A stretch of DNA of 64,000 nt from Elymus sibiricus (lineage: Eukaryota; Streptophyta; Magnoliopsida; Poales; Poaceae): NCBI GenBank assembly GCA_039707655.1, contig CM077667.1:415629409-415693408 (forward strand), read 5' to 3'. The notes under the pieces are model-generated. The model searched no databases. It saw only the letters and a program-made list of their open reading frames with translations, and was not told the DNA's origin. Below, piece after piece: positions 1 through 12,352 of the stretch. The position numbers and the translations under genes were made by a program. Numbering within the stretch: position 1 is the stretch's first letter; each line of letters begins with the position of its first letter.

Positions 1-1288
1 TCGGGGTTGTTATGGGGACCCCCTTGACTTTCGTTTTAGGATAAAACTCATCTGGCAAGGCCCAACATTGGTACTACATTTGTTCAACATAATAATACTG
101 AACACCGTTAGTAATGCATAGGGAGTTAGCGCTACCCGCGGATTAATCAACATAATACGCGGGGGGAGGGGGGGTGCAGTGCTGATGGTGTTGGTCCCGA
201 ATGGGCTGCCTGCGGGGCCGCCTCGAGGAAACTCGGGGATTGGTTTTCCCCGTAGCTAGTCCCATTCGGTCGTGTCCTGAGAACGAGATACGCGGCTCCT
301 ATCGGGTTCGTCGACACGTCAGGTGGCCTTGCTGGATTTGTTTTACCTTTCTCGAACGTCTTGTGCGAGGAATTCCGAGAATACTTCGGGCTATCTCGAG
401 GTTGCGGTTTTCCTACGGAATTTCCTAGGAGATCACGGGATTCGTGGTCGAGGTTATTCCCACGGCGTGTGGTTAGTTTATAATGGATGAGTTGGAGCAC
501 CCCTGCAGGGTTAAATCTTTCGGAAAGTCATGCCCGCGGTTACGTGGCAACTTGGAAACTTTGTTTAGCACCCGGTCATAGCAAACTTGAAGTAAACTCA
601 AATAAAATACACCAACCGTGTGCGTAACCGTGACTGTCTCTTCTCGTGATTTCTGAACCGAGAGAGAACACGGTGGGGTTATGGTTGTTCGTAAGTAGGT
701 GTTCAGGATCTCTTAGAGATCATTACTAGTTCACGTCCATTTATGCGACGATCATCCCCCCTTATTCTTGTACCCGTAAGTTAGCCACCCAAATAAATGC
801 TTAGTGCTTGCTGCAGCCTCACCACTTAACCATATCTCACCCATTAAGCTTTAATAGTCTTGATACCCTTGGAAATGAGATTGCTGAGTCCCTGTGGCTG
901 ACAGATTACTACAACAACAGTTGCAGGTACAGGTAATGCGATAATTTGACATGAGAGCGATGCTTGTTTTTTGGATTTGGAGTTCTTCTTCTTCATCGAT
1001 CTAGGATGGGTTCCAGGCGGCAGCCTGGGATAGCAAGGATGGGTGTCATTTATCGTTTGTTTTCGTCCGTAGTCGGACCCTGCTCTTCTGTATGATGTTT
1101 GGATATGTTGTTGTATTGATGAGATATTGATGTAGCTTGTGGCGAGTGTAAGCCAATTCCATATACTCATCTCTTCTTTACATGTACTTGTAATGATATC
1201 CATTCTTGCGAAAACGACGAGATGCGCTTATATCCCTGTCGAGGCCCTCGAGCCAAAATAAGGATAGGATCGCATCTTGGGCATTACA
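1..1288 (-). mobile_element. LTR-like sequence, truncated by window edge
   Basis: Read on the minus strand this stretch starts TGTAATGCCCAAGATGCG at 1288 and runs off the left edge, as expected for an LTR beginning with TG. I see no conserved protein in either strand; the open frames look incidental. It abuts the LINE fragment at 1289, so it probably inserted into that LINE. Assignment to an LTR rests on its terminus and general resemblance to grass gypsy LTRs. The partner LTR and internal region are outside the window. Confidence 0.5.
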
Positions 1289-2024
1289 CCCGATAACAGG
1301 AACAAGGAAGGAGGAAATTTGCAAGAGATGTTACAATTTAATGAGGGTATCAACAATCTGGGTCTTGTTGAAATCCCCCTCAAGGGCATGAATTACGCGC
1401 AGAGCAATATGCAAATAGCACATCTTCTTGAAAATGATTGTTTTTTCTCCTCATAAGCTTGGACCATTGCATATCCCAACACCCAAGTTACTGCGGTATC
1501 AAAGCCTATCTCAGATCACACCCCTTCCGCAAAACTGGAACAAACATTCCCAAATCCAAGCTTTTCAGATTTGAAAAATTCTGGTTGGAACATAGTGACT
1601 TTAAGGAGGTAGTTAAAAATATTTGGTCTCAAGATGTGCAAGAGCATGACAGTGCAAAAAGAATCACAACAAAGTTCAAAAGGTTGAGGAAAGGCTTAAA
1701 GATTTGGTCTAGAAGTTTACCAAACTTGTCTACCCCTATCAAAGCATGTAATGAGTATATTCTGCTCTTTGATCTTATGGAGGAATTTAGACCCTTGAAC
1801 AATGAGGAATGGAATGGCAGATGCATAGTAAATGAGCATTAATTCAAATTACTTTTATTTCAAAGAACATACTCGAGGCATAGGACAATTATAAGAGGGG
1901 TAAAGTTGGGGGATGAAAACATAAAATTATTTCAAACAAAAGCAATAATCAAGTATAGAAAGAATCACATTAACTCTCTAGTGGAAGAGATTGGGCAAGA
2001 AGTAACATATCATCAAGTCAAAGC
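1289..2024 (+). pseudogene. LINE ORF2 fragment (endonuclease end and linker to RT)
   Basis: Translating across two frames gives the linker of plant L1-type LINE ORF2. Around 1330-1520 there is the end of the endonuclease domain, with the SDHTP-like motif near 1513. Around 1560-1840 come FRFEKFWLEH and the charged linker (AKRITTKFKRLRKGLK, then MEEFRPLNNEEWN), and near 1900-2010 VKLGDENIKLFQTKA and KYRKNHINSL. The frame changes near 1520 and stops occur near 1842. The reverse transcriptase domain is missing; a different sequence begins near 2025. It is a dead fragment of a non-LTR retrotransposon. Confidence 0.75.
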
Positions 2025-4229
2025 TGTTTTCAGTGCCTCCGATCGGTTTCACTCAGACTCACCGACGGTGTGCAAGTATATATATAGCGCGCGAACGGTT
2101 CACCTAAAAATTCCTTCAAATGGAACCTTCCCGCACCTCGCCTCTGCCGTCGTTTGGATCGCCAGATCATCACCGTTGTCTCCCGCGAGCTCTCGCCACA
2201 GGATTCCATCGTCGTCGTTGGCAATCTCCACCGTTATCGCCGTCGTAGAGTATTGTCCCCAAGTTAGGGTACGGATACAATCTTTTTGTGCTTCCTCAAT
2301 CCAGTTCTTAGCAGAAAAACTTGCGCATTATCTTGCCACTTGTGTACGATATCTATTCATCGATAAAATTCATAGATGTTAGAGTTAGAGCAAAAAGGTT
2401 AGGGTTAGGGTCTCGCTGTCTCTACATCGGACTAACCGAGTGAACATGCTTCGGTGCCACCAAGTCGGCTTAGGCCATTGCACAGAGTACACCTTGGTCT
2501 GACCCGAACGTACTCACTCGATGTGAGCGAATCACATTTCTGAACTTCCATATGCACCTCGGAGGAACCGAGTCACATAGTCGGCGCCACTGAAACATGT
2601 GACCAAGTTTCTGTTGTTACCTCAGAATTTTCGAAATAGTTCAATTTGTGATACCGAATTGCAGACAAAGAGAACCTAAACTTGACTTTTGAACTCCAAT
2701 TTTTTTGCAAAAACCTCTGTATTTTTTTATCCTCGTATTGCTTATTCCCATCTATTGTATTCACAGGGTCAGCTTGCCAAGATGTCAGGGTGAGATGATA
2801 GTGAGAACATAGTTGCAGATGATGTTGAGCTTAGTGTAGGCACTAGTCATGAGAGCAGTTCCGATTTAGATCCAGGCACTCCCAGTTCTCATGAACTTCC
2901 TGATGTGTAATATTTTTACACTCATTTCACCCTTGTTTAAACTTAGTTATTTCACTAAAAGATAGATATTCGCTCCGATATTGCCACTAATGACTAATGA
3001 ATGCAAAGGATTTCACAAATCCTCTCTTTAATGTTTTTCCAAAGGAAATGGGCTAAAAAGGGAAGAAATCACGTGGAGGAATGGAAAGGAAGGAAAATGA
3101 AGGAAGAATCAACCAACAGGAAGCGTCTGTGAAGAAACAGAGCAAAAGACGACGTCCCATACACGCGCACACGCCCGTATGAGCGGACGTTTGGCATGGA
3201 AACCGAGGCAGCTTGTCTACCTAAACAACTTTTATAAAGGGGACCCCATCGAAATGTCAACAGAACAGCACCGAGCTCAACCAAAACCTCTTCATCATCT
3301 TCATCACCCACAAACCCTAGCCGCCGCCATTTCCATCTCCATAGCCATCTCCACCATGATAGTGCTCTCTCATATAGCTCATACTTGTAATCGTGCATCG
3401 CACAAGGTATCAATTGTAAGCCATATTGCAATCAATCAATCCCAAGATGTGTTCTTCAATGTTTTCTTCTTGTGATCTGATCTCCATGTGTGAATAGTTC
3501 GGTAAGGTATGGGTTGAGGCATGAGCCTTGAAATCCCGGGTATTTGTTGAGGGGACCAATGGAAGTCTTTGACATAACGTCCCGTATATGTGAAATAAAA
3601 TTGCTTCATGAAGTGTCTCTTGTCTTGTCTGTGATCTTCATCCCTGCAGGTACCCAAGATCATGGAGATTGAGCATTGATGAGGCCAGTAGCAAGGAGAC
3701 CGTTAAGTGTTATACCGAACATCGGTGACAGTAAGGTTTAGTAGGGTAACATGGATCATATCCTTGGGGATTCATGAGGTGTAGGCATTAAACACCCAAT
3801 GCTTTTATCTGATTTGATTATCTTAATTATTGGGACAACCCCGCGAGACGGATAGGGCCTTCGGTAGGACAACTGATTCTTGATGCAGGACTCGTGTCGG
3901 TCAAGATGTTATTTGAACACATCCCCCACTTTGATATGAAACAAGCACATCTTGACGGGTGACTTCTCGGGCACAAACTAATATCCTTTTTTATCCCAAC
4001 GCAAATACATGGTTTTAAGCATTAAGACCTCACCTATACCTATTTTTATTATAAGTGTTTGAATCACAATTTGCTTGCTGATCCAGTCAAAAGCTGGGTT
4101 TGACACTTTGGCAAAAGCTTGCTAGAGACCATTGCTTCAAGGGAATCTTCCTCTCGTGGGTTCGATGCCCAGGGTCACCTCTGGGGAAATAGTTGCGGGA
4201 TACCCTTTTATGTTCTAACACCGGATCAA
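2025..4229. other. Mosaic of LTR-like and promoter-like sequence, unassigned
   Basis: No coding gene is supported. TATA-like boxes lie near 2077 and at 3233-3238 (TATAAAG). The second is followed by leader-like sequence containing AAACCCTAG, so at least two LTR promoters may be present. The stretch 2400-2590 has CGGTGCCACC/CCGAGT phrases similar to those in the LTR at 13992-15492. A short start-like frame near 2780-2910 resembles the beginning of a gag-like protein but is cut short. I could not find matching LTR ends or target duplications. Confidence 0.35.
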
Positions 4230-5248
4230 TAAAAAGGAGATATCACTTACTAAGGCAGTAACCTATACCAGGAAGAAAAGGACCTCAGCTGAAGAGGACC
4301 CAGACTTTATAGCTGTTGATGCATCTTCCAGGAGGAAGGTTGTGAGCAAGGAGTATGGCACTTCTGACAAGGAAAGAGTAGTTGCTCAAAAGGTGTTAGC
4401 CTCCACGACAACAAAGAGAGGAATTGCTTTGACACATATTGTTGCAGGTAGTTCAACTCCAGGGCAATCAAAGTCAAAGCCCAAAAGGAGGGAAAGGAAA
4501 TAGGTATCTCATGTTTTCTTCAGGAGATCATCCATGCGTATTGATGAGCCAGCTGTTGCTGCTGCTGCTGAGGACCCAAATGAGGATGAAGAAGAAGAGG
4601 AGGAGGAAACTCAAGTGTCCAAGCCACCTCCCAAAAGACAAAGGAATATGTTAGCAGCAAAGTTGTCAGAATCGAGATTCCGAATCAGATCGGAGCTCCG
4701 TTGGTAGGATCGTGAGTCATAGAATCATAACTATCAGGATCGTAGAAACTTAGATTCTATGAGCAAAATCATAGAATCGGAGGGGCTAGTTTGGATCGTA
4801 AAGTCGTAAGATTCTAAGACTTGAGTCGCGATTTTGACAACCTTGGTTGGCAGATGTTATGCCAAAGACTGCACCTCTAGCTACCAAGGCCAAGACTGCT
4901 GCAAAGGCCAAAAGCGGGACCACTACTAGCATGCCTGCATCATAGAAGAACAAGGCCCTCGTGCCTGAAAGAGATGAAGAAGAAGCCTCAATGCATCTCA
5001 AGAAAATCAGACCATTCATGCATACTAATGATGATACACATACAGAGGTAGAAGATATGAACAAAAGGAAGGACAAAGGACCAAGGAGATGGAGTACTTC
5101 AGATCCATATGCTATCAAGAGGAGGACCATTGTAGACTACCGATTCCACACCAAGGAGCAACAGATCTTCTGCGAGACTGTGCTTCTTGATAAGATCTCA
5201 ACTGTTAGTGACATGAGATGGGTTGACTAGCATTACTTTGATGCTCAC
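4230..5248 (+). mobile_element. Internal region of unclassified LTR element, left part
   Basis: This stretch carries broken low-complexity coding sequence rich in Lys, Glu and Ala, for example KRTSAEEDPDF near 4290 and EVEDMNKRKDKGPRRWSTSD near 5050-5105. It stops at CTCAC (5244-5248), the left target duplication of the LTR element at 5249-12347, and resumes at 12353. I infer the same unclassified, probably non-autonomous LTR element lies on both sides. No protease, RT or integrase motifs are seen. A T-to-A-rich segment at 4660-4850 looks like an unrelated short insertion. Confidence 0.45.
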
Positions 5249-6821
5249 TGATACTTGTGATCTGCGTTGGGTTTTCCGTGAAGAGGAACGGGTAATCGCG
5301 GCACAAAGTGGGTAAGTATTTCCCTCAGTTATGAAACCAAGGTTTATCGAACCAATAGGAATACCAATCCTCAACCGTCTTCAGCGGCTGCAGACAAAAG
5401 AACAAACAACTTGCACCCAATGCCGGCAAGAGGGTTGTCAATCCCCTTGATCTCGTTATTTGCAAGCAAGTGAGTTGTGTAGATAATAGTAAAGTGCAAA
5501 ATAAAATAAAAGGTAATAAATAACAGCAAGGTAATGATAGCGTTTGTGAATTTATAAGTGAACAGACCCGGGGGCCGTAGAGTACTCTAGTGGCATCTCT
5601 CATAAGCAAAGCATACGGTGGGTAAACAAATTACTGTTGGGCAATTGATAGAAAAGCGAATAATTATGCGATGTTCACGGCAATGATCATGTGTATATAT
5701 GCATCACGTCCATAAGCAAATAGGCTGACTCCTGCCTGCACCTACTACTATTACTCCACTTCAAGAGCGCTTCTATGCCTGCCTCTCTGCGTATTAAGTT
5801 CATGACAAACGGAGTAATGCTTGGAGAACGATGACATGATGTAGACAAAGTAAACTCAACTAATATGAATAAACCCCATCGTTTTATCCTTAGTAGCAAC
5901 AACACAAAGACGCAACTTGTCCCCTTCTGTCACTGGGATATAAAAACTCGTCAGGTTGAACCTACTACAACGCACCACTCCCACCGAAGAAATATCAATC
6001 TAGTTGGCCAAACTATATCAATAGACCGGAGAGCATTACGAAGCTATGATGATCATGCAAATAAGAATCATAGTAATCAGGTTTGACTCAAATACTTTTC
6101 ATGAATAATCTGAACATAAATTCACAATTCATCGGATCCCAACAATCACACCATACAAAAGGATTACATCGGATAGATCAAGGAAAAGATGCGATGAACA
6201 TTATATTGAAGATCCATAGAGAGAGAGAGATTGCCATCTAGGTACTACCTACGGACCCGTAGGTCTGTGGTGAACTACTCACACATCATGGTGAGGGCAG
6301 CAAGGTTGATGAAGAGGCCCTCCGTGATCGATCTCCCCTCCGGCATGGTGCCGGAACGGAGGTGTAGATGGCCTCCCGTCGGAACAGAGACTTGCAGTGG
6401 CGGCAAAAATGTTTCGGGAGTGTTTCTGGTGTTTTTAGGGTAGATGTGAATTTATAGGCCAGAGAACGACGTCGGGAGACGCTCCAGGGGCACAGCATAT
6501 CTGGTTGTGCCCCCCTAGGGGTGCGGCCAGATGGCTTGTGGGCCCCTGGTGCATCCCCTGGCCCTCCTCCGAACCTTCTAGGTCCTGTATTTATCCAGAA
6601 AAAAACACCAAAAAGTTTCGTGACAATTGGACTCCGTTTGGTATTGTAACTCCGAAAAGGCAAAAACACGCAGAAAACAGGAACTGGCACTGGGCATTGG
6701 GTCAATAGGTTAGTGCTCAAAAATATTATAAATTGGTAAATAAATACCCAAAAAGTATCCTAGAATGATAATATATCAGCATGGAACAATAAAAAATTAT
6801 AGATACGTTGGAGACGTATCA
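5249..6821 (-). repeat. 3' LTR of the 7.1-kb element
   Basis: Begins TGATAC and ends GTATCA on the plus strand. It matches 10786-12347 almost throughout, with a small length difference near 6510-6560. The adjacent AAGCTTGGGGATAC (minus strand, ending at 6822) is a plausible polypurine tract. Confidence 0.9.
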
Positions 6822-9800
6822 GTATCCCCAAGCTTAATTCCTGCTCGTCCTCCAGTAGGTAAATGGTAAAAAAACATAATTTTTGATGTGACATGCTACC
6901 CATTATGTAATCTTTGGTATGTATGCTCATTGAGAAATGATGAATTAACAAACAGAAACAAAGTAATATTTATAAGTATAAGAAACAAAATCATTATTTT
7001 TTCAAAGTATACGATCCTAAAAGAATATTTTACCCCTATTCATCTTATTATATTAGCAAGGCATGACTCCATCTTCACCACATAGATACAAATGTTAAGC
7101 ACCACGGTGTCCAAGTCACGCAATTGGATCGTACTTTTTCAATATGCATCAACTTTTTATTCTTCAAGCAATACATGAGCGTGGACCATTGTACATAGCA
7201 TATAGGTGGAATAGAATACGGTGGTAGGCATCAAAGGGGTAAAAAGTGGAGAAGATAGTCTCGCATCAACTAGGTGTACCAACGAGCTATGGAGATGCTC
7301 ATCGATAGATATCAATGCGAGGAGTAGGGATTGCCATGCAAATGATGCACTAGAGCTATAAGTGTATGAAAGCTCAACTGAAGCTAAGTGGGGTGTGCAT
7401 CAAACTTGCTTGCTCATGAAGACCTCGGGCATTTGAGGAAGCCCGTTATAGCAATATACAAGCCAAGTTTATTATATGAAAAGGTAATTCCCACTAGCAT
7501 ATGGAAGTGTCCACATAGGAGACTCTCTATATGAAGAACGTGGTGCCACTCTAAGGCACAAGTGTGGTAAAGGATAGTAGCAAAGTCCCTTCTCTCTTTT
7601 CTCTCATTTTTTTTATTTTTATGGTGGGCTTTTCTCTCTTTTTTTTTTCTTTTTGCCTCCCCCATTTTCTCTTTTTTTTATATGGTGGGTCATTTGGCCT
7701 CCCCCATTTTTATTTAATTTTTCATTCAGAGTCTCATCCCGACTTGTGGAGGAATCATAGTCTCCATCATCCTTTCCTCACTGGGACAATGCTCTAATAA
7801 TGATGATCATCACACTTTTATTTACTTACAACTCAACATGAAGAACTGATATGAAGATATGACTCTGTATGAATGCCTCTGGCAGTGTACCAGGATGTGC
7901 AATGATCTAGCGTGACATGTATCAAAAAATATGAAGAAGTGGATTTGCCACAAATACTATGTCAGCTCTATACGATCATGCAAAGCATTATGATGATGCA
8001 CGAACTAGTCATGTGAAGTGACGATGGAATTTGCATGGCAATATATCTCGGAATGACTATGGAAATGCCATAATAGGTAGGTATGGTGGCTGTTTTGAGG
8101 AATATATAATGAGGCTTATATGCAACAGAGTGTGTCATGTCATGGGGTTTGGATGCACCGGCGAATATTTGCACCGATCCTCGAGGTGAGAATGGGCTAT
8201 GCACGGTACCGAAGAGGCTAGTAAATATGAGAAGGTGAAGATGCGTATGTCCATGGTGTCACATTAGTCATAAAGAACTCACATACTTATTGCAAAGTTT
8301 TATTAGTTTTATCACAAATCAAAGTACTCCTTGCATGCCCCGAGGGAGGAGGTTGGTAGGAGTTAACCATCACGCGCCCCCGACTCAAAACAACACTAGG
8401 ATTTCAACAAGAAATATAAATGCTCACACACCATCACCATGCCTCTTTAATTTTTAGATGAATAACAAGTTAACACCTCTTAATATCGACACTTCTACGA
8501 ATCAACAATTTTGGACTCACGCCTTTTTCATATTACTACATCAATGTCATTAACCCACAACTTCTCTATATGTGCTACACGATGGTTTTGATTATCATTC
8601 ATTGAATACCTAATATTCTTGGACTAGTCTTTATGACCCATGTAAATTACCGTCACTATTACTCACCTCTCAAACAAATATAAGTGAAGAACGAGAGCAT
8701 ATTATTTCTATAAAATCTACACGCCACCGTGCTCAAAAAGATATAAGTGAAGTACTAGAGCAACTGCCTAGCTCAAAATATATAAGTGAAGCACATAGAG
8801 TATTCTAGCAAATTATCATGAAGGTGTGTCTCTCTCAAATAGGTGTGTCCAGCAAATGATGATTGTGACAAACTGAACATAAAAGCAAACAAAAGCAAAC
8901 GACGCTCCAAGCAAAACACATATCATGTGATGAATAAAAATATAGCTCCAAGTGACATACCGATGGATTGAGACGAAAGAGGGGATGCCTTCCGGGGCAT
9001 CCCCAAGCTTAGACGCTTGAGTCTCCTTAGAATTATACTTGGGGTACCTTGGGAATCCCCAAGCTTGGTCTCTTGCTAATCCTTATTCCGTAGTCCATCG
9101 TGATCACACTCCAAACTTGAAAACTTCAATCACACAAAACTCAACAAAACTTCATGAGATCCGTTAGTATAAGAAACATATTGCATACTTGAGGTACTGT
9201 GATAAATTGATTCAAATTCATTTTTGCATAATAGGTACTGCATTCTAACTTCCCCATGGCTTACACCCCCCGATATAGTCCATGGCATAATCAAAACAAG
9301 CAAACTATGCAAGCAAAACAGAATCTGTTTAAAACAGAACAGTCTGTAGCTATCTATAAAGAGCCCATACTTATGTAACTCTAAAAATTATGAAAACTTA
9401 GGACAATGTAAATAATTTGTATATAAATACTGTGTTAAAATTTCAGATCATTATCATGCTCTAGTAAAAGATGAAAATTCCTGCACTGGAGTCAAAGTTT
9501 CTGTTTCAGATTGAGCATCATTTCTACTCATCTTGTGAGTCATCCCAAAGGCTTTACTTTGCACAAACACTAATTAAAACATAAAAACACAATCATTACA
9601 TAGGCACAATCATGTTATCACACAAAAATAGAAAGTAAAAACAAAAATAAAGATACATATTGGGTTGCCTCCCAACAAGCGCTATTGTTTTATGCCCCTA
9701 GCTAGGCATAATGCATAGTTTCAAGTGTTGGACCCCTTCATGTCCTTCAAAATTAGCTCTTACAACATCATACTAAATGAGTCACCCTTCTCAAAGCTAG

Positions 9801-9900
9801 TTGAACAGCCTAAGTGTTCAAAGGAATTTATAAAATCATCACTAACATCATTTTCATCATAAGGATCCTCATAAAGAGCATGGACTTCATCACTAATAGG

Positions 9901-10582
9901 TTATCTAATAATATTTTCATGCCAATCATTACTAAATCCTTCATTGATTCCCTTAGCAATCCATTCAAATTTATCACAAGTGTGGAGGAATAGGGATTGT
10001 GTCAATTCTTCGGGAAGGACATTTCTTCTCATATTCTCATCAAATCTTTGATAATCATTAGATTCCATCCTACGCAATGCATCTCTATTATGCATGATTA
10101 CTTCTATAGGAGGATGTTCAGATTTTATTCCATAGAAAGCAAAAATATCCTTAGCTTCATGCACAATATAATCAAATTCATGCATAAGGATGTTGGTGGA
10201 AATTTTCTTAATCTCAGGATTGTCTATGCTAGGAAGTCCCAAAAATATCTTTTGTAGCATAGGATGGAGGTGCACAAACTTTCTTTACAATTTAAATATA
10301 AGCATAGTAATAGCATCCTCATAACAATTTGTTTCATCAAGTATAGATCCTTTAATAAGTGGGGAAACTATTGAATGCTCAAAAATTCTTGAATGGCATG
10401 TTTCCCAATGATGTTCCCACTACCCACATGATAAATTTTAGTACAGTGTGAGTGTTGATAATGGGGACTTGACTTTTAGGAGGATCATGAGTAGAATCAA
10501 TAAACTTTTGTCTTTCTTCATCCAAGTCACTAGCACTACCTTCACTAGCACTTTCAATGATAACTTTCTCGAATTCAGACAT
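9901..10582 (-). pseudogene. Degenerate gag-like coding remnant
   Basis: On the minus strand a short frame opens at 10582 (MSEFEKVII, acidic). After stops and frame changes, a second 124-codon stretch (10275-9901) has an even, protein-like composition (HEFDYIVHEAKDIFAFYG, EELTQSLFLHTCDKFEWI). No zinc knuckle, protease or polymerase motif is visible. Its position just inside the primer-binding site suggests a gag-derived reading frame of a non-autonomous element. Confidence 0.5.
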
Positions 10583-10756
10583 GATAGCAAGTCGAGCAAA
10601 CTAACAAGTGAGGCAAACTAGAAGCGAACTAGTAACTAGCAAAGATAAATATTTTTGTATTTTTGATTTTTATGAGACAAACTAAATATAACAGCAAATA
10701 AAAAGAACAAGTGAATGAAATTTTGTGCGAAGTTACTTGATAGTTGGTGATGATAT

Positions 10757-10774
10757 TCCCCGGCAACAGCGCCA
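10757..10774 (-). other. Primer-binding site, tRNA-Asp type
   Basis: Minus-strand TGGCGCTGTTGCCGGGGA lies 11 bases inside the LTR end. It matches the 3' end of plant tRNA-Asp plus CCA with one mismatch, the primer used by Athila-type gypsy elements. It fixes the element's direction. Confidence 0.85.
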
Positions 10775-10785
10775 GAAATCCTTCC

Positions 10786-12347
10786 TGATACTCGTGATCT
10801 GCGTTGGGTTTTCCGTGAAGAGGAACGGGTAATCGCAGCACAAAGTGGGTAAGTGTTTCCCTCAGTTATGAAACCAAGGTTTATCAAACCAATAGGAATA
10901 CCAATCCTCAACCGTCTTCAGCGGCTGCACACAAAAGAACAAACAACTTGCACCCAACGCCGGCAAGAGGGTTGTCAATCTCCTTGATCTCGTTATTTGC
11001 AAGCAAGTGAGTTATGTAGATAATTGTAGATAATAGTAAAGTGCAAAATAAAATAAAAGGTAATAAATAACAGCAAGGTAATGATAGCGTTTGTGAATTT
11101 ATAACTGAACAGACCCGGGGGCCGTAGAGTTCTCTAGTGGCATCTCTCATAAGCAAAGCATACGGTGGGTAAACAAATTACTGTTGGGAAATTGATAGAA
11201 AAGCGAATAATTATGTGATGTTCACGGCAATGATCATGTGTATATATGCATCACGTCCATAAGCAAATAGGCCGACTCCTGCCTGCACCTACTACTATTA
11301 CTCCACTTCAAGAGCGCTTCTATGCTTGCCTCTCTACGTATTAAGTTCATGACAAACGGAGTAATGCTTGGAGAACGATGACATGATGTAGACAAAGTAA
11401 ACTCAACTAATATGAATAAACCCCGTCGTTTTATCCTTAGTAGCAACAACACAGAGACGCAACTTGTCCCCTTCTGTCACTGGGATATAGAAACTCGTCA
11501 GGTTGAACCTACTACAACGCACCACTCCCACCGAAGAAATATCAATCTAGTTGGCTAAACTATCTCAATAGATCGGAGAGCATTACGAAGCTATGATGAT
11601 CATGGAAATAAGAATCATAGTAATCAGGTTTGACTCAAATACTTTTCATGAATAATCTGAACATAAACTCACAATTCATCAGATCCCAACAAACACACCA
11701 TACAAAGGGATTACATCGGATAGATCAAGGCAAAGATGCGATGAACATTGTATTGAAGATCAAGAGAGCGAGAGAGATTGCCATCTAGGTACTACCTACG
11801 GACCCGTAGGTCTATGGTGAACTACTCACACATCATGGTGAGGGCAACAAGGTTGATGAAGAGGCCCTCCGTGATCGATTTCCCCTTCGGCAGGGTGCCG
11901 GAACGGAGGTGTAGATGGCCTCCGGTCGGAATAGAGACTTGCGGTGGCGGAAAAAAAATTCGGGAGTGCTTCTCGTGTTTTTAGGGTAGATGTGAATTTA
12001 TAGGCCAGAGAACGACGTCGGGAGACGCTCCAGGGGCCACAACATATCTGGCCGCACCCCCTTGTGGGCCCTTGGTGCATATCCTGGCCCTCCTCCGAAG
12101 CTTCTAGGTCTTGTATTTATCCAGAAAAAATCACCAAAAAGTTTCGTGACAATTGGACTCCATTTGGTATTGTAACTCTGAATAGGCAAAAACACGCAGA
12201 AAACAGGAGCTGGCACTGGGCACTGGGTCAATAGGTTAGTGTTCAAAACTATTATAAATTGGTAAATAAATACCCAGAAAGTATCCTAGAATGATAATAT
12301 ATCAGCATGGAAAAATCAAAAAGTATAGATACGTTGGAGACGTATCA
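10786..12347 (-). repeat. 5' LTR of the 7.1-kb element
   Basis: Partner of 5249-6821, with the same TGATAC...GTATCA ends. Near 12211-12246 it contains CACTGGGTCAATAGGTTAG, a phrase also found in the LTRs at 5249-6821 and 18796-20387. Confidence 0.9.
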
Positions 12348-12352
12348 CTCAC

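Larger units (their letters stand above)
5249..12347 (-). mobile_element. Complete non-autonomous gypsy-like LTR retrotransposon
   Basis: A 7.1-kb element with two long terminal repeats (5249-6821 and 10786-12347) is flanked by a perfect 5-bp target duplication, CTCAC (5244-5248 and 12348-12352). The primer-binding site next to the right LTR, read on the minus strand, sets the orientation. The LTRs start TGATACGTCTCCAACGTATC on that strand. The interior has only a broken gag-like remnant (9901-10582) and long spacer with T-rich runs near 7590-7720; no protease, RT, RNase H or integrase is present. It must have been mobilised by proteins from another element. The LTRs differ by roughly 3-4% over their first 200 bp by eye, implying a fairly recent insertion. 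Confidence 0.9.

Noticed and set aside
147..1203. Open frames of 75-119 codons on both strands.
   Set aside because: They lie in LTR-like DNA, have no motifs and irregular composition.
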